Shown here one piece after another: positions 40,409 to 47,757 of a stretch of DNA of 64,000 bases. Below the pieces are notes generated by a model. That model saw nothing but the letters and a program-made list of their open reading frames with translations. It was not told where the DNA came from and ran no database searches. Location: assembly GCA_042219835.1 (NCBI GenBank), contig JBHJMN010000017.1:1-64000 (forward strand), given 5' to 3'. The stretch comes from Paenibacillus_G elgii_A (lineage in GTDB: Bacteria; Bacillota; Bacilli; Paenibacillales; NBRC-103111). Position 1 is the stretch's first letter, and every line of letters begins with the position of its first letter. The position numbers and the translations under genes are program-made.

Positions 40409-42178
40409 ATGTCTTTCGACGGTCTTGTCGTTCACAGTCTGGCCCGCGAGCTGCAATGCTGCGTTGGGGCCCGAATCAATAAAGTGCAGATGCCATCGGA
40501 AAACGATATCGTCCTGCAAATCCGCGCGGCCGGACGCAACCTGAAGCTGCTGCTGTCCGCCAATCCCACCTACCCCCGGGTGCACCTTACCGAGCAGAGC
40601 TTCCTGAATCCGCTGGAAGCGCCGATGTTCTGCATGCTGCTGCGCAAGCACTGCGAAGGAGGCATTATCGAAGCGATCGAGCAGCCCGGTCTCGAACGGA
40701 TATTGCATCTGAACATCCGTCAGCGCGACGAGCTCGGGGACCTCAGTCTCAAAACGATCGTCGTGGAGATTATGGGCCGCCACAGCAATATTATTTTGAA
40801 GGACCTGGTGACCGGGATCATTACCGACGGCATTCATCACGTCACGCCGGCGATCAGCAGCTACCGCATCGTCATGCCGGGCAGCGTCTATACGCCGCCG
40901 CCGGAGCAGCACAAGCTGCTTCCGTTCGAAATGAGCGGGGAGCGTTTCACTGCTCTCCTTGCCGAAGCCGCCGAGGCGGCCGATGAGCCCGCTTCCCCGC
41001 GCTTCTGGGAGCAAGCGCTCGTCGGGCGATTTAGCGGGTTCAGCCCGCTCGTCGCCCGCGAGCTTGTATACCGCGCCGTCAACGGAGGCCTGCCTCTGCC
41101 GTCCGAAATGCCCGCGAAGCTGTGGGCTCCGTTCCATGAGCTCACCGAAAAGCTGGAAGCCGGAGCGGCGGAGGCGGTTATTGTCGAGGAAGCGTCGACG
41201 GGCAAAACATTCTTCTCCATTACGGAGCTGAGCCACGTGCAGGGCGAGACGATGCGCTTCGATTCGATCAGCGTCTGCCTCGAAGCCTATTACGGAGACA
41301 AGGCGGAGCGGGATACCGTGAAGCAGCGTGTAGCCGATCTGTTCCGGCTGCTCAGCAACGAACGCAGCAAAAACATCAAAAAGCTGGAAAAGCTAGAAGA
41401 GACGATGGAGGACGCCCGCGGAGCAGACCGCTTCCGCATTCTCGGCGAGCTGCTTACCGCTTCGCTGCACCAAATCCGCAAAGGCGATAAGCAAATCGAA
41501 GTCGTGAACTATTACGATGAAGAGCAGCGACCCGTCACGATCGAGCTTGATCCGCTGCTGACGCCGTCCGAGAACGCCCAGCGGTATTTCAAAAAGTATA
41601 CCAAAAGCAAAAACAGTCTGATCGCCGTTCAGCAGCAGATGACCGAGGCTCATGAGGAAATCCGTTATTTGGACAATTTGCTGCAGCAGCTTGCCAGCGC
41701 AGGACTGGCCGATATCCAGGAAATCCGCGAGGAGCTGACAGAGCAAGGCTACGTGCGGGACCGCGGCAAAAAAGGACGCAAAAAAAAGCCGAACCAAAAG
41801 CCGGCTTTGGCCTGTTACACGTCTAGCGAAGGCATCCCGATCTATGTCGGCAAAAACAACACGCAGAACGAGTACTTAACGAACCGGCTCGCCCATCCCG
41901 GTGATACGTGGCTGCATACGAAAGATATTCCGGGCTCTCACGTCGTTATTCGCAGCGCCGAGTACGGCGATGCGACGCTGCATGAAGCGGCCCAGCTTGC
42001 CGCCTGGTTCAGTCAAGCCAAGGAATCGAGCCAAGTGCCGGTCGACTATACGCTCATCCGGCACGTGCGCAAGCCTGGCGGCGCCAAGCCGGGATTCGTA
42101 ATCTACGACCATCAAAAAACGCTGTTCGTCACGCCCGACCAGGGGAATATCAAACAGATGCCGGTAGCCATAAAGTAA
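40409..42178 (+). CDS. rqcH: Rqc2 homologue RqcH (NFACT protein)
   Basis: 589 residues. RqcH binds stalled 50S-peptidyl-tRNA and adds C-terminal alanine tails for degradation. NFACT-N domain: SFDGLVVHSLARELQCCVGARIN at the start and RVHLTEQSFLNPLEAPMFCM. A coiled coil (about 290-430) follows, then a Lys-rich linker and the NFACT-R domain with IYVGKNNTQNEYLTNRLA and WLHTKDIPGSHVVIR. I start at ATG 40409 (MSFDGL), with TGGAG 10 bases upstream. It was earlier annotated FbpA/YloA, fibronectin-binding. A strong terminator follows. Confidence 0.96.
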   Translation: MSFDGLVVHSLARELQCCVGARINKVQMPSENDIVLQIRAAGRNLKLLLSANPTYPRVHLTEQSFLNPLEAPMFCMLLRKHCEGGIIEAIEQPGLERILHLNIRQRDELGDLSLKTIVVEIMGRHSNIILKDLVTGIITDGIHHVTPAISSYRIVMPGSVYTPPPEQHKLLPFEMSGERFTALLAEAAEAADEPASPRFWEQALVGRFSGFSPLVARELVYRAVNGGLPLPSEMPAKLWAPFHELTEKLEAGAAEAVIVEEASTGKTFFSITELSHVQGETMRFDSISVCLEAYYGDKAERDTVKQRVADLFRLLSNERSKNIKKLEKLEETMEDARGADRFRILGELLTASLHQIRKGDKQIEVVNYYDEEQRPVTIELDPLLTPSENAQRYFKKYTKSKNSLIAVQQQMTEAHEEIRYLDNLLQQLASAGLADIQEIREELTEQGYVRDRGKKGRKKKPNQKPALACYTSSEGIPIYVGKNNTQNEYLTNRLAHPGDTWLHTKDIPGSHVVIRSAEYGDATLHEAAQLAAWFSQAKESSQVPVDYTLIRHVRKPGGAKPGFVIYDHQKTLFVTPDQGNIKQMPVAIK

Positions 42179-42194
42179 GCTCGTGCAGCGAGCA

Positions 42195-42236
42195 AGAGCA
42201 CCTGCATCCGCAGTCTTGCGGACAGGTGCTTTTTCA
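42195..42236 (+). terminator. Rho-independent terminator of rqcH
   Basis: AGCACCTGcatCCGC...GCGGacAGGTGCT followed by TTTTT. Confidence 0.92.
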
Positions 42237-42277
42237 TGTAAGGCAGCGCCGGAAGTTCAATAACGATGATTTTCCCA

Positions 42278-42300
42278 AAATAAAAACCGCCCTTCGGCGG
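42278..42300 (-). terminator. Rho-independent terminator of galU
   Basis: On the minus strand CCGCC-gaag-GGCGG is followed by TTTTTATTTT, about 55 bases after the galU stop. Confidence 0.85.
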
Positions 42301-42353
42301 ATACGGTTCCGCTAGAAGGACGGTCTGTCGTTTAAAAGGTTAAGATGAGGTTC

Positions 42354-43220
42354 TTATAAGCCTAACCGCTTGCGCAAATAACTTTCGAACGGTCCGCGCA
42401 ACTCCTCCCGCTCCAGTGCCATCTCGATCGTCGCTTCAAGGTAACCCAGCTTGTCGCCAACATCAAAGCGCCGGCCCGGTACTGGAAACATCACCATTTG
42501 CCGCTGCCGGTTCAGCGCCTGCAGGGCGTCGGTCAATTGAATCTCGCCGCCGCGGCCGGGTTCGCTGTGCTCGAGTATATCGAAAATATCCGGAGTCAGA
42601 ATATACCGCCCGATAATCGCCCAGTTGGACGGGGCTTGCCCGCGTTCCGGCTTCTCGATCAAGCCGTCGATATAACGATGCGAATGCTGCCCCGCCAAGG
42701 GCGAGATGATCCCGTATTTGTCCACGTCGTCCCAGGGCACTTCCTGGCAGGCGATCACTGACGTGTTCGTCGCCTCGTGCAGGTCGATCATTTGTTTCAG
42801 GCAAGGCGGGTCCGATTGAATGATATCGTCTCCAAGCAGCACGGCAAACGGCTCATTGCCAATAAATTTGCGGGCGCAGAGCACCGCGTGACCGAGCCCG
42901 AGCGGCTGCTTCTGACGAATGTAATGAACGTCAGCCAGGTTCGATACGGATCGGACGATGCCGAGCAACTCCTGATTTCCTTTTTCTTCGAGAATGGCCT
43001 CAAGCTCCACCGATTTGTCGAAATGATCTTCGATGGCCCGCTTGTTGCGCCCGGTAATGACCATGATATCTTCAATACCCGACGAAATGGCTTCCTCTAC
43101 GATATATTGAATCGCCGGCTTGTCGACGATCGGCAGCATCTCCTTCGGCTGCGCTTTGGTGGCCGGCAAAAATCGGGTACCGAGACCCGCAGCCGGAATA
43201 ATCGCTTTGCGTACGGTCAT
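42354..43220 (-). CDS. galU: UTP-glucose-1-phosphate uridylyltransferase
   Basis: 288 residues. It makes UDP-glucose for wall teichoic acid glucosylation, glycolipids and exopolysaccharide. Nucleotide-binding AIIPAAGLGTRFLPATKAQP, KPAIQYIVEEA, LGLGHAVLCAR and VLLGDDI are conserved, and GRGGEIQLTDALQAL is the C-terminal signature. The ATG overlaps the stop of the PHP gene by four bases (ATGA), so translation is coupled. Confidence 0.96.
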   Translation of the reverse strand: MTVRKAIIPAAGLGTRFLPATKAQPKEMLPIVDKPAIQYIVEEAISSGIEDIMVITGRNKRAIEDHFDKSVELEAILEEKGNQELLGIVRSVSNLADVHYIRQKQPLGLGHAVLCARKFIGNEPFAVLLGDDIIQSDPPCLKQMIDLHEATNTSVIACQEVPWDDVDKYGIISPLAGQHSHRYIDGLIEKPERGQAPSNWAIIGRYILTPDIFDILEHSEPGRGGEIQLTDALQALNRQRQMVMFPVPGRRFDVGDKLGYLEATIEMALEREELRGPFESYLRKRLGL

Positions 43221-44065
43221 GACCGCATCCCCCTTCGTTCGAATAGCCGATCTACGACGTCCGCAGCGACGCGGCGCGCCCCGATCGGGGCATGGAATAC
43301 GACGCCGCCCCGTTCGCCATGGTAATCCGATCCCGCTGTGACCAACAAACCGTACTCGGCAGCCAACGCTTCATAATGCGCTTCCTGCTCCGGCGTATGG
43401 TCGGAATGGAATGCTTCCACACCGACGAGTCCCGCTTCCGCAAGCAGCGGGATCAGCTCGTCCTGCCCGTACAGCCCCGGATGCGCCAGCACCGGAGTTC
43501 CCCCGGCCTCCAGAATCCACTCCACCGCCTGCTGCGGCGTGATGCGGGGCGGATTCACATAGGCTGCCGCCCCTTTGGCCAAATAACGGTCGAACGCTTC
43601 GGCCATCGAGCTTACATACCCTTTGCGCACCAAAGCATCCGCGATATGCGGACGGCCTACGGTGTCGCCCGCTTTTTTCGAGGTCCGCAGCGATTCGAGC
43701 ACGTCGTCCATCGAGACGGACAGCCCGAGCTCTTGAAGCTTGTTCACGATCATTTCGTTGCGCTGATTGCGCACTTCTCTCAGCTCTGCAAGCCTCGACA
43801 GAAACCGAGGGTCCGTGTCGTCGATCCAGTAGCCGAGCACATGAATGTCCTGCCCGGCATGGACAGTGCTGATCTCCACGCCCGGCACGACGGCGATGCC
43901 GTACTTCAAGCCCGCTTCCATCGCCTCCCGGAGTCCGCCGACCGTATCATGGTCGGTGATGGCTACCGCTGCGAGCCCCGCCTCGGCAGCCAGCCGGACA
44001 TTGTCGGCGGGCGGCCTCGTACCGTCCGAGGCCAACGTATGCGTATGTAAATCTGCAAATGCCAT
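43217..44065 (-). CDS. PHP-domain phosphoesterase
   Basis: 282 residues of the polymerase-and-histidinol-phosphatase fold, closest to the YciV/TrpH (RNase AM, 3',5'-nucleotide phosphatase) branch. Metal motifs: ADLHTHTLASDGTRPP, AVAITDHDTVGGL, VPGVEISTVHAG, GGTPVLAHPGLYG and SDYHGERGG. It may remove the terminal phosphate from 3',5'-bisnucleotides or trim RNA 5' ends; the exact substrate is not readable. GGGAGG lies 11 bases before ATG 44065. It precedes galU in the same unit. Confidence 0.9.
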   Translation of the reverse strand: MAFADLHTHTLASDGTRPPADNVRLAAEAGLAAVAITDHDTVGGLREAMEAGLKYGIAVVPGVEISTVHAGQDIHVLGYWIDDTDPRFLSRLAELREVRNQRNEMIVNKLQELGLSVSMDDVLESLRTSKKAGDTVGRPHIADALVRKGYVSSMAEAFDRYLAKGAAAYVNPPRITPQQAVEWILEAGGTPVLAHPGLYGQDELIPLLAEAGLVGVEAFHSDHTPEQEAHYEALAAEYGLLVTAGSDYHGERGGVVFHAPIGARRVAADVVDRLFERRGMRS

Positions 44066-44103
44066 AGAACCGCAGACCTCCCTTTTTTTCTCACACAAGT
44101 CTG

Positions 44104-45015
44104 TTATAACCACTGGCTTAAATCGCGTTCCCGCAAAAAGGTCATGAAGGTCACGGCCGAGATGGGGAGCAGCGTAGAGCTTAAATATATGGCATGAAAG
44201 CTGCGGGCGAAGGAAACCCCTTCGACGTTCTTCACCTGCAATACGCCGAGCGCGGCTTCATGCTTAACGGAGGATTGCGAGACGATCGAGATGCCAAGTC
44301 CGGCCTCTACGGCTGATTTCACCGCCCCTGTGCTGCCAAGCTCCATCACGATTTTCAAGGCAGACACATCGCAGCCGGCCCGGGCCAGCTCCTCCTCCAT
44401 CACCTTGCGCGTTCCCGACCCTTGCTCCCGCAAAATAAACGGATACTTTGCAAGCTCCTCCAGCCCGATCTGCTCACGCTCGGCAAGCGGGTGACGCCTC
44501 GGCAGGATCAGCTTCAATTCGTCATTCAACACAGCTTCCGTATGCACGTCAGGATGATCCACCTCGGCCTCCACCAAGCCGAAGGTCAGTTGATGACGGA
44601 GCACTTCCTCCAAAATTTGCTTCGTATTGATGACCTTCATGCTGACGGAAATGTTCGGGTATTCTTGCCCGAACGGTCCGAGCAGCCGGGGCAACACGTA
44701 TTCCCCCACCGTTAAGCTCGCGCCCAGATGCAGCCGGCCTTCCAGCATATGCGTGAATTTGGACATCCGGATGTCGGTTTCCCTCATCAGCTCAATGCTG
44801 CGGGACGCAAACGGCAGCAGCGTCCGGCCGGCTTCGGTCAGCTCGACCCGCTTGGTCGACCGCACGAACAGCTTCGTCCCGAAATAGTCCTCAAGCGACT
44901 GCACCTGCATCGTCACCGCCGGCTGTGTCATATGCAGAGCCTGCGCGGCATAGGAGAAGCTCCCTTTCTCCGCAACGGTATGAAAAATATGAAGCTGGTG
45001 AAAGTTAAGCGCCAT
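44104..45015 (-). CDS. LysR-family transcriptional regulator
   Basis: 303 residues. The N-terminal winged helix (FHQLHIFHTVAEKGSFSYAA, MTQPAVTMQVQSLEDYFG, LFVRSTKRVELTEAG) is followed by a periplasmic-binding-like effector domain (GASLTVGEYVLPRLLGPF, LKLILPRRHPLA, LREQGSGTRKVMEEEL). It resembles the CysL/YwfK and CbbR-like branch. The effector is unknown. It ends 38 bases before the PHP gene on the same strand, with no terminator between, so it may be cotranscribed with PHP-galU. Confidence 0.93.
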   Translation of the reverse strand: MALNFHQLHIFHTVAEKGSFSYAAQALHMTQPAVTMQVQSLEDYFGTKLFVRSTKRVELTEAGRTLLPFASRSIELMRETDIRMSKFTHMLEGRLHLGASLTVGEYVLPRLLGPFGQEYPNISVSMKVINTKQILEEVLRHQLTFGLVEAEVDHPDVHTEAVLNDELKLILPRRHPLAEREQIGLEELAKYPFILREQGSGTRKVMEEELARAGCDVSALKIVMELGSTGAVKSAVEAGLGISIVSQSSVKHEAALGVLQVKNVEGVSFARSFHAIYLSSTLLPISAVTFMTFLRERDLSQWL

Positions 45016-45128
45016 AACGATTCCTCCGCAAGCGTTGTAGCCCCATTATATAAGAAAACCTTCATCGAAGCTATTCAAGGATGCGCGACCGCGAATCAGC
45101 GGTTGGTTTTCTTGTGGGCGGGAAAGCG

Positions 45129-45157
45129 CCAAAAAGCATGCCGGATTCCCGGCATGC
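45129..45157 (-). terminator. Rho-independent terminator of the gene at 45173-45613
   Basis: GCATGCCGG-gaat-CCGGCATGC is a perfect stem followed on the minus strand by TTTTTGG. Confidence 0.93.
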
Positions 45158-45172
45158 TCGAATCTTTGCATC

Positions 45173-45613
45173 TTATCTTCGTTTACGGCTGTTCTTGATC
45201 AGCGTCATGCGCCGCGAATGGCGAAGCCAGGAATAATAGGAGCGCAAATCCCGCAGCTCCATCGTCTCCGACATCCTCCCAAGGAACGTGACGACGATCA
45301 TTTTATACGCCTCCGCTACCACCGCCGATTCCGAAGCGTCCAGCTTGACAAACTCGGCGACCATGACCAAATCCTCATCGATCAGGTAAACATCCTGCTC
45401 GTTTTTGTAGTAGGGTTGGATCGAGTTCGACTTCAGCTTGCTCCACAAAAAAGCCGTAATGTCGTGAAAGCCTGTCTTCTCCGTTTCCACTCGATCGACC
45501 CATCGAGTGCGAGCGTGATGGGTGACGACGATATCTGCAATCGGCTTGCCTCTAAGCAGCCTGTTGCGCGATACTTTTTTTTGTTCCCGGCCGTCGACTT
45601 TCCCTCCGTTCAA
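45173..45613 (-). CDS. Uncharacterised basic protein (146 residues)
   Basis: A soluble protein with a Lys/Arg-rich head (NGGKVDGREQKKVSRNRLLR), a middle with VTHHARTRWVDRVETE and LIDEDLVMVAEFV, and a very basic tail (WLRHSRRMTLIKNSRKRR). No signal peptide or membrane helix is seen. The THHARTRWVDRV stretch resembles the short His/Arg motif of some RNA- or toxin-like folds, but I cannot name a family. The start is a TTG with AGGGG about 8 bases upstream; no ATG lies near. A perfect terminator follows, supporting a real single gene. Confidence 0.6.
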   Translation of the reverse strand: MNGGKVDGREQKKVSRNRLLRGKPIADIVVTHHARTRWVDRVETEKTGFHDITAFLWSKLKSNSIQPYYKNEQDVYLIDEDLVMVAEFVKLDASESAVVAEAYKMIVVTFLGRMSETMELRDLRSYYSWLRHSRRMTLIKNSRKRR

Positions 45614-45761
45614 CTTCCCAACCCCTTTCCTACAAAAATAGTTCCGTTACCCTATGTACACATCAAGCCACCTATTATTTTGCCTTATTCCAACTCGAGA
45701 ATCAAATTAAAAAAACTTTAGAAACCCGGAGCCAGAACTTGCTGCTTGCCCAGGGTGCGCA

Positions 45762-45805
45762 TGCCCAAAAAAAGAAAGGAGCTTCTGCGCACAGAAGCCC
45801 CTTTC
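45762..45805 (-). terminator. Rho-independent terminator of ylbG
   Basis: On the minus strand AAAGGGGCTTCTG-tg-CGCAGAAGCTCCTTT is followed by CTTTTTTT. Confidence 0.9.
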
Positions 45806-45840
45806 CTATCGTAAGCTATGATCGTATATTCGCTCCGAGA

Positions 45841-46107
45841 TTATAGGGAATAGAACCTTGTCTTATCCGGAACGTTGCTGTTATACTCAGTTTTGATCTC
45901 GTTTCGATACGAGCGCTCCACTTTTTTTACAAACGGCAGCTTTTGAAGCTGCTTTACCGTTTCGTCCAGACGGCTGGAATAAACGTACATCGCGGCATAG
46001 TGCAGTCTTTTGGAAATAAAATGGACATTCCCGTATTTCTCCAAATGCTTGCCGGCCGCTTTTAAATCGCTTACCCAGACAATAATGCCGCTTCGCTCGG
46101 TAAACAT
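45841..46107 (-). CDS. ylbG: YlbG-family protein (DUF2129)
   Basis: 88 residues. RSGIIVWVSDLKAAGKHLEKYGNVHFISK (read as GIIVWV...LEKYGNVHFISKRL), YAAMYV and LPFVKKVERSYRNEIKTEY match YlbG, a small conserved Firmicute protein of unknown function, usually next to ylbF. Here ylbF lies about 1.1 kb away with the asparaginase gene in between. AAGGTC lies 7 bases before ATG 46107; a TTG two codons earlier is possible. Confidence 0.92.
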   Translation of the reverse strand: MFTERSGIIVWVSDLKAAGKHLEKYGNVHFISKRLHYAAMYVYSSRLDETVKQLQKLPFVKKVERSYRNEIKTEYNSNVPDKTRFYSL

Positions 46108-46160
46108 GGACAATGACCTTCTTTCTGTTTGCTATAGGATCAGGAAAGGACGGATGAACG

Positions 46161-47180
46161 ATGGTTGCATCGGAAAATGAATTGTTAGTCGAAATCTCCC
46201 GCGGATCGATGACCGAAAGCGTACACCGCGGCCATATCGCGGTGGTGGATAACGAGCGGAAGCTGCTGGCGTATGCCGGGAATCCGGAATTTTACACGTT
46301 TGCCCGCTCGACGGCCAAGCTGCTGCAAGCCATCCCGCTGCTGGAAGCCGGCGGAAGCGAGCGATTCGGGCTGACATCATCGGAAACGGCGCTGCTTTGT
46401 GCCTCGCACGGAGGGGAACCGGAACATGCGGCAACCGCTCTGGAGATTTTACGAAAGCTGGAACTGAATGAAAGCGCTCTAGGCTGCGGCCCGCAGGAGC
46501 CGATGTATAAGCCCGCGGCCGATGCGATAAAGCGGGAGCGGCGCGAACCCGGACAGCTTCATAACAACTGCTCCGGCAAGCATGCCGGCATGCTTGCGCT
46601 TGCCAAGCTCATGAATGTTCCTATACAACAGTATATCGCACCCGAGCATCCTGTCCAGCAAAAAATGCTACAGACGGTCGCCGATATGTGCGGGGTCCCG
46701 CCGGAAAACATCACGCTTGGAACCGACGGCTGCGGAGTTCCCGTATTCGCCGTCCCGCTGGCCTCGCTCGCATTCGCTTACGCGCGGCTTGGGCGGCCGG
46801 ACGGCCTTTCTCCGGAGAGGGCGGAGGCTTGCCGTACGATCATCGGAGCGATTCAGCAAGCGCCGTTCTATGTAGCCGGCAGCGAAAGATTCGATACCCG
46901 CCTCGTCGAGCTGACGCAAGGCCGCATCATCGGCAAAATGGGGGCCGAAGGCTTATATGCGGCCACCGTGCCGGAGCAGGGCATCGGCATTGCGGTCAAA
47001 ATCGAAGACGGCGCCGAACGCGCAATCTATCCCGCCGCAGCCGAAACGCTGCTCCAGCTCGGTTTGCTTAACCCCGAAGAAGCAGCGCAGCTTGCAAGCT
47101 TCCACCATCCGGCGGTGAACAACCGCCGCGGCGATCAGGTCGGCATCGTGCGGCCAGTCTTCCGTCTTCATCGCGTCTAA
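46161..47180 (+). CDS. L-asparaginase, rhizobial (ReAII-like, Asparaginase_II) type
   Basis: 339 residues of the Asparaginase_II family, unrelated to the E. coli AnsA/AnsB enzymes. Conserved blocks: VEISRGSMTESVHRGHIAVV, YTFARSTAKLLQAIPLLE (catalytic Ser region), CASHGGEP, the metal/Cys loop LHNNCSGKHAGMLAL and LGTDGCGVPVFAVPL, and GRIIGKMGAEGLY. It should hydrolyse asparagine to aspartate and ammonia in the cytosol, as no signal peptide is present. AAAGGA lies 10 bases before the ATG. It splits the usual ylbF-ylbG pair and has its own terminator. Confidence 0.9.
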   Translation: MVASENELLVEISRGSMTESVHRGHIAVVDNERKLLAYAGNPEFYTFARSTAKLLQAIPLLEAGGSERFGLTSSETALLCASHGGEPEHAATALEILRKLELNESALGCGPQEPMYKPAADAIKRERREPGQLHNNCSGKHAGMLALAKLMNVPIQQYIAPEHPVQQKMLQTVADMCGVPPENITLGTDGCGVPVFAVPLASLAFAYARLGRPDGLSPERAEACRTIIGAIQQAPFYVAGSERFDTRLVELTQGRIIGKMGAEGLYAATVPEQGIGIAVKIEDGAERAIYPAAAETLLQLGLLNPEEAAQLASFHHPAVNNRRGDQVGIVRPVFRLHRV

Positions 47181-47183
47181 AGC

Positions 47184-47214
47184 ACGGGCCCGGGATATCC
47201 CCGGGCCCGTTTTA
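47184..47214 (+). terminator. Rho-independent terminator of the asparaginase gene
   Basis: ACGGGCCCGGG-gatat-CCCCGGGCCCGT followed by TTTAT; very GC-rich stem. Confidence 0.88.
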
Positions 47215-47221
47215 TCGCTTG

Positions 47222-47668
47222 TTAACCGCAACTGCCGCTGCAGCTTCCTCCGGAGGAGCAGCCTACACCCGCTGCAAGCGGATCGTTCGAAGGCACCTTG
47301 ATCGTATCCGATACGGAACGCGCGATGATCTCCGACACGTCGTGCAGCAAGTTATCCAACCGTTTCTCCGCTTCCTTGAAGCGCCGGACGGATTCTACGG
47401 CATCAAGCCGTTCCTGAACCGCCTTGACCCGGTCAAGCGCCTCATGATAATTCGGATGAAAATGTCCGAAACGTTCGCATTCCTCGAACAATTCCTTGGC
47501 TTTCGCAAACTCCTTCACCAATTGCCGAACTTCCTCGTCGGCATCCTTGCGCTGTTTCCAATATAAATAATCCGCCGTTTCTGCGGAGAACTTGATGCGG
47601 TCAGCCAGCTCATATGACCCAAGCAGTATGGCAGACATGTCGAGCGTATGCGTCTCCGTTACCGCCAT
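47222..47668 (-). CDS. ylbF: YlbF/RicF-family regulator
   Basis: 148 residues of the YlbF/YmcA fold (SAILLGSYELADRIKFSAET, AKAKELFEECERFGHFHPNY, VQERLDAVESVRRFKEAEKR). In B. subtilis, RicF with RicA and RicT forms a complex holding two 4Fe-4S clusters that directs RNase Y processing and promotes competence, biofilm and sporulation. The Cys-rich C-terminus (VGCSSGGSCSGSCG) would supply cluster ligands. The start is chosen at 47668 (MAVTETHT); a further ATG at 47689 adds seven residues including two Cys. Confidence 0.93.
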   Translation of the reverse strand: MAVTETHTLDMSAILLGSYELADRIKFSAETADYLYWKQRKDADEEVRQLVKEFAKAKELFEECERFGHFHPNYHEALDRVKAVQERLDAVESVRRFKEAEKRLDNLLHDVSEIIARSVSDTIKVPSNDPLAAGVGCSSGGSCSGSCG

Positions 47669-47757
47669 GCGGCAGCACCGTCCTTTCATTCGGGTATGAT
47701 TCGTCAGACCATGTCAGACATGTTTATCATACCATACTCAAGGACGGTCGTGCTGAA

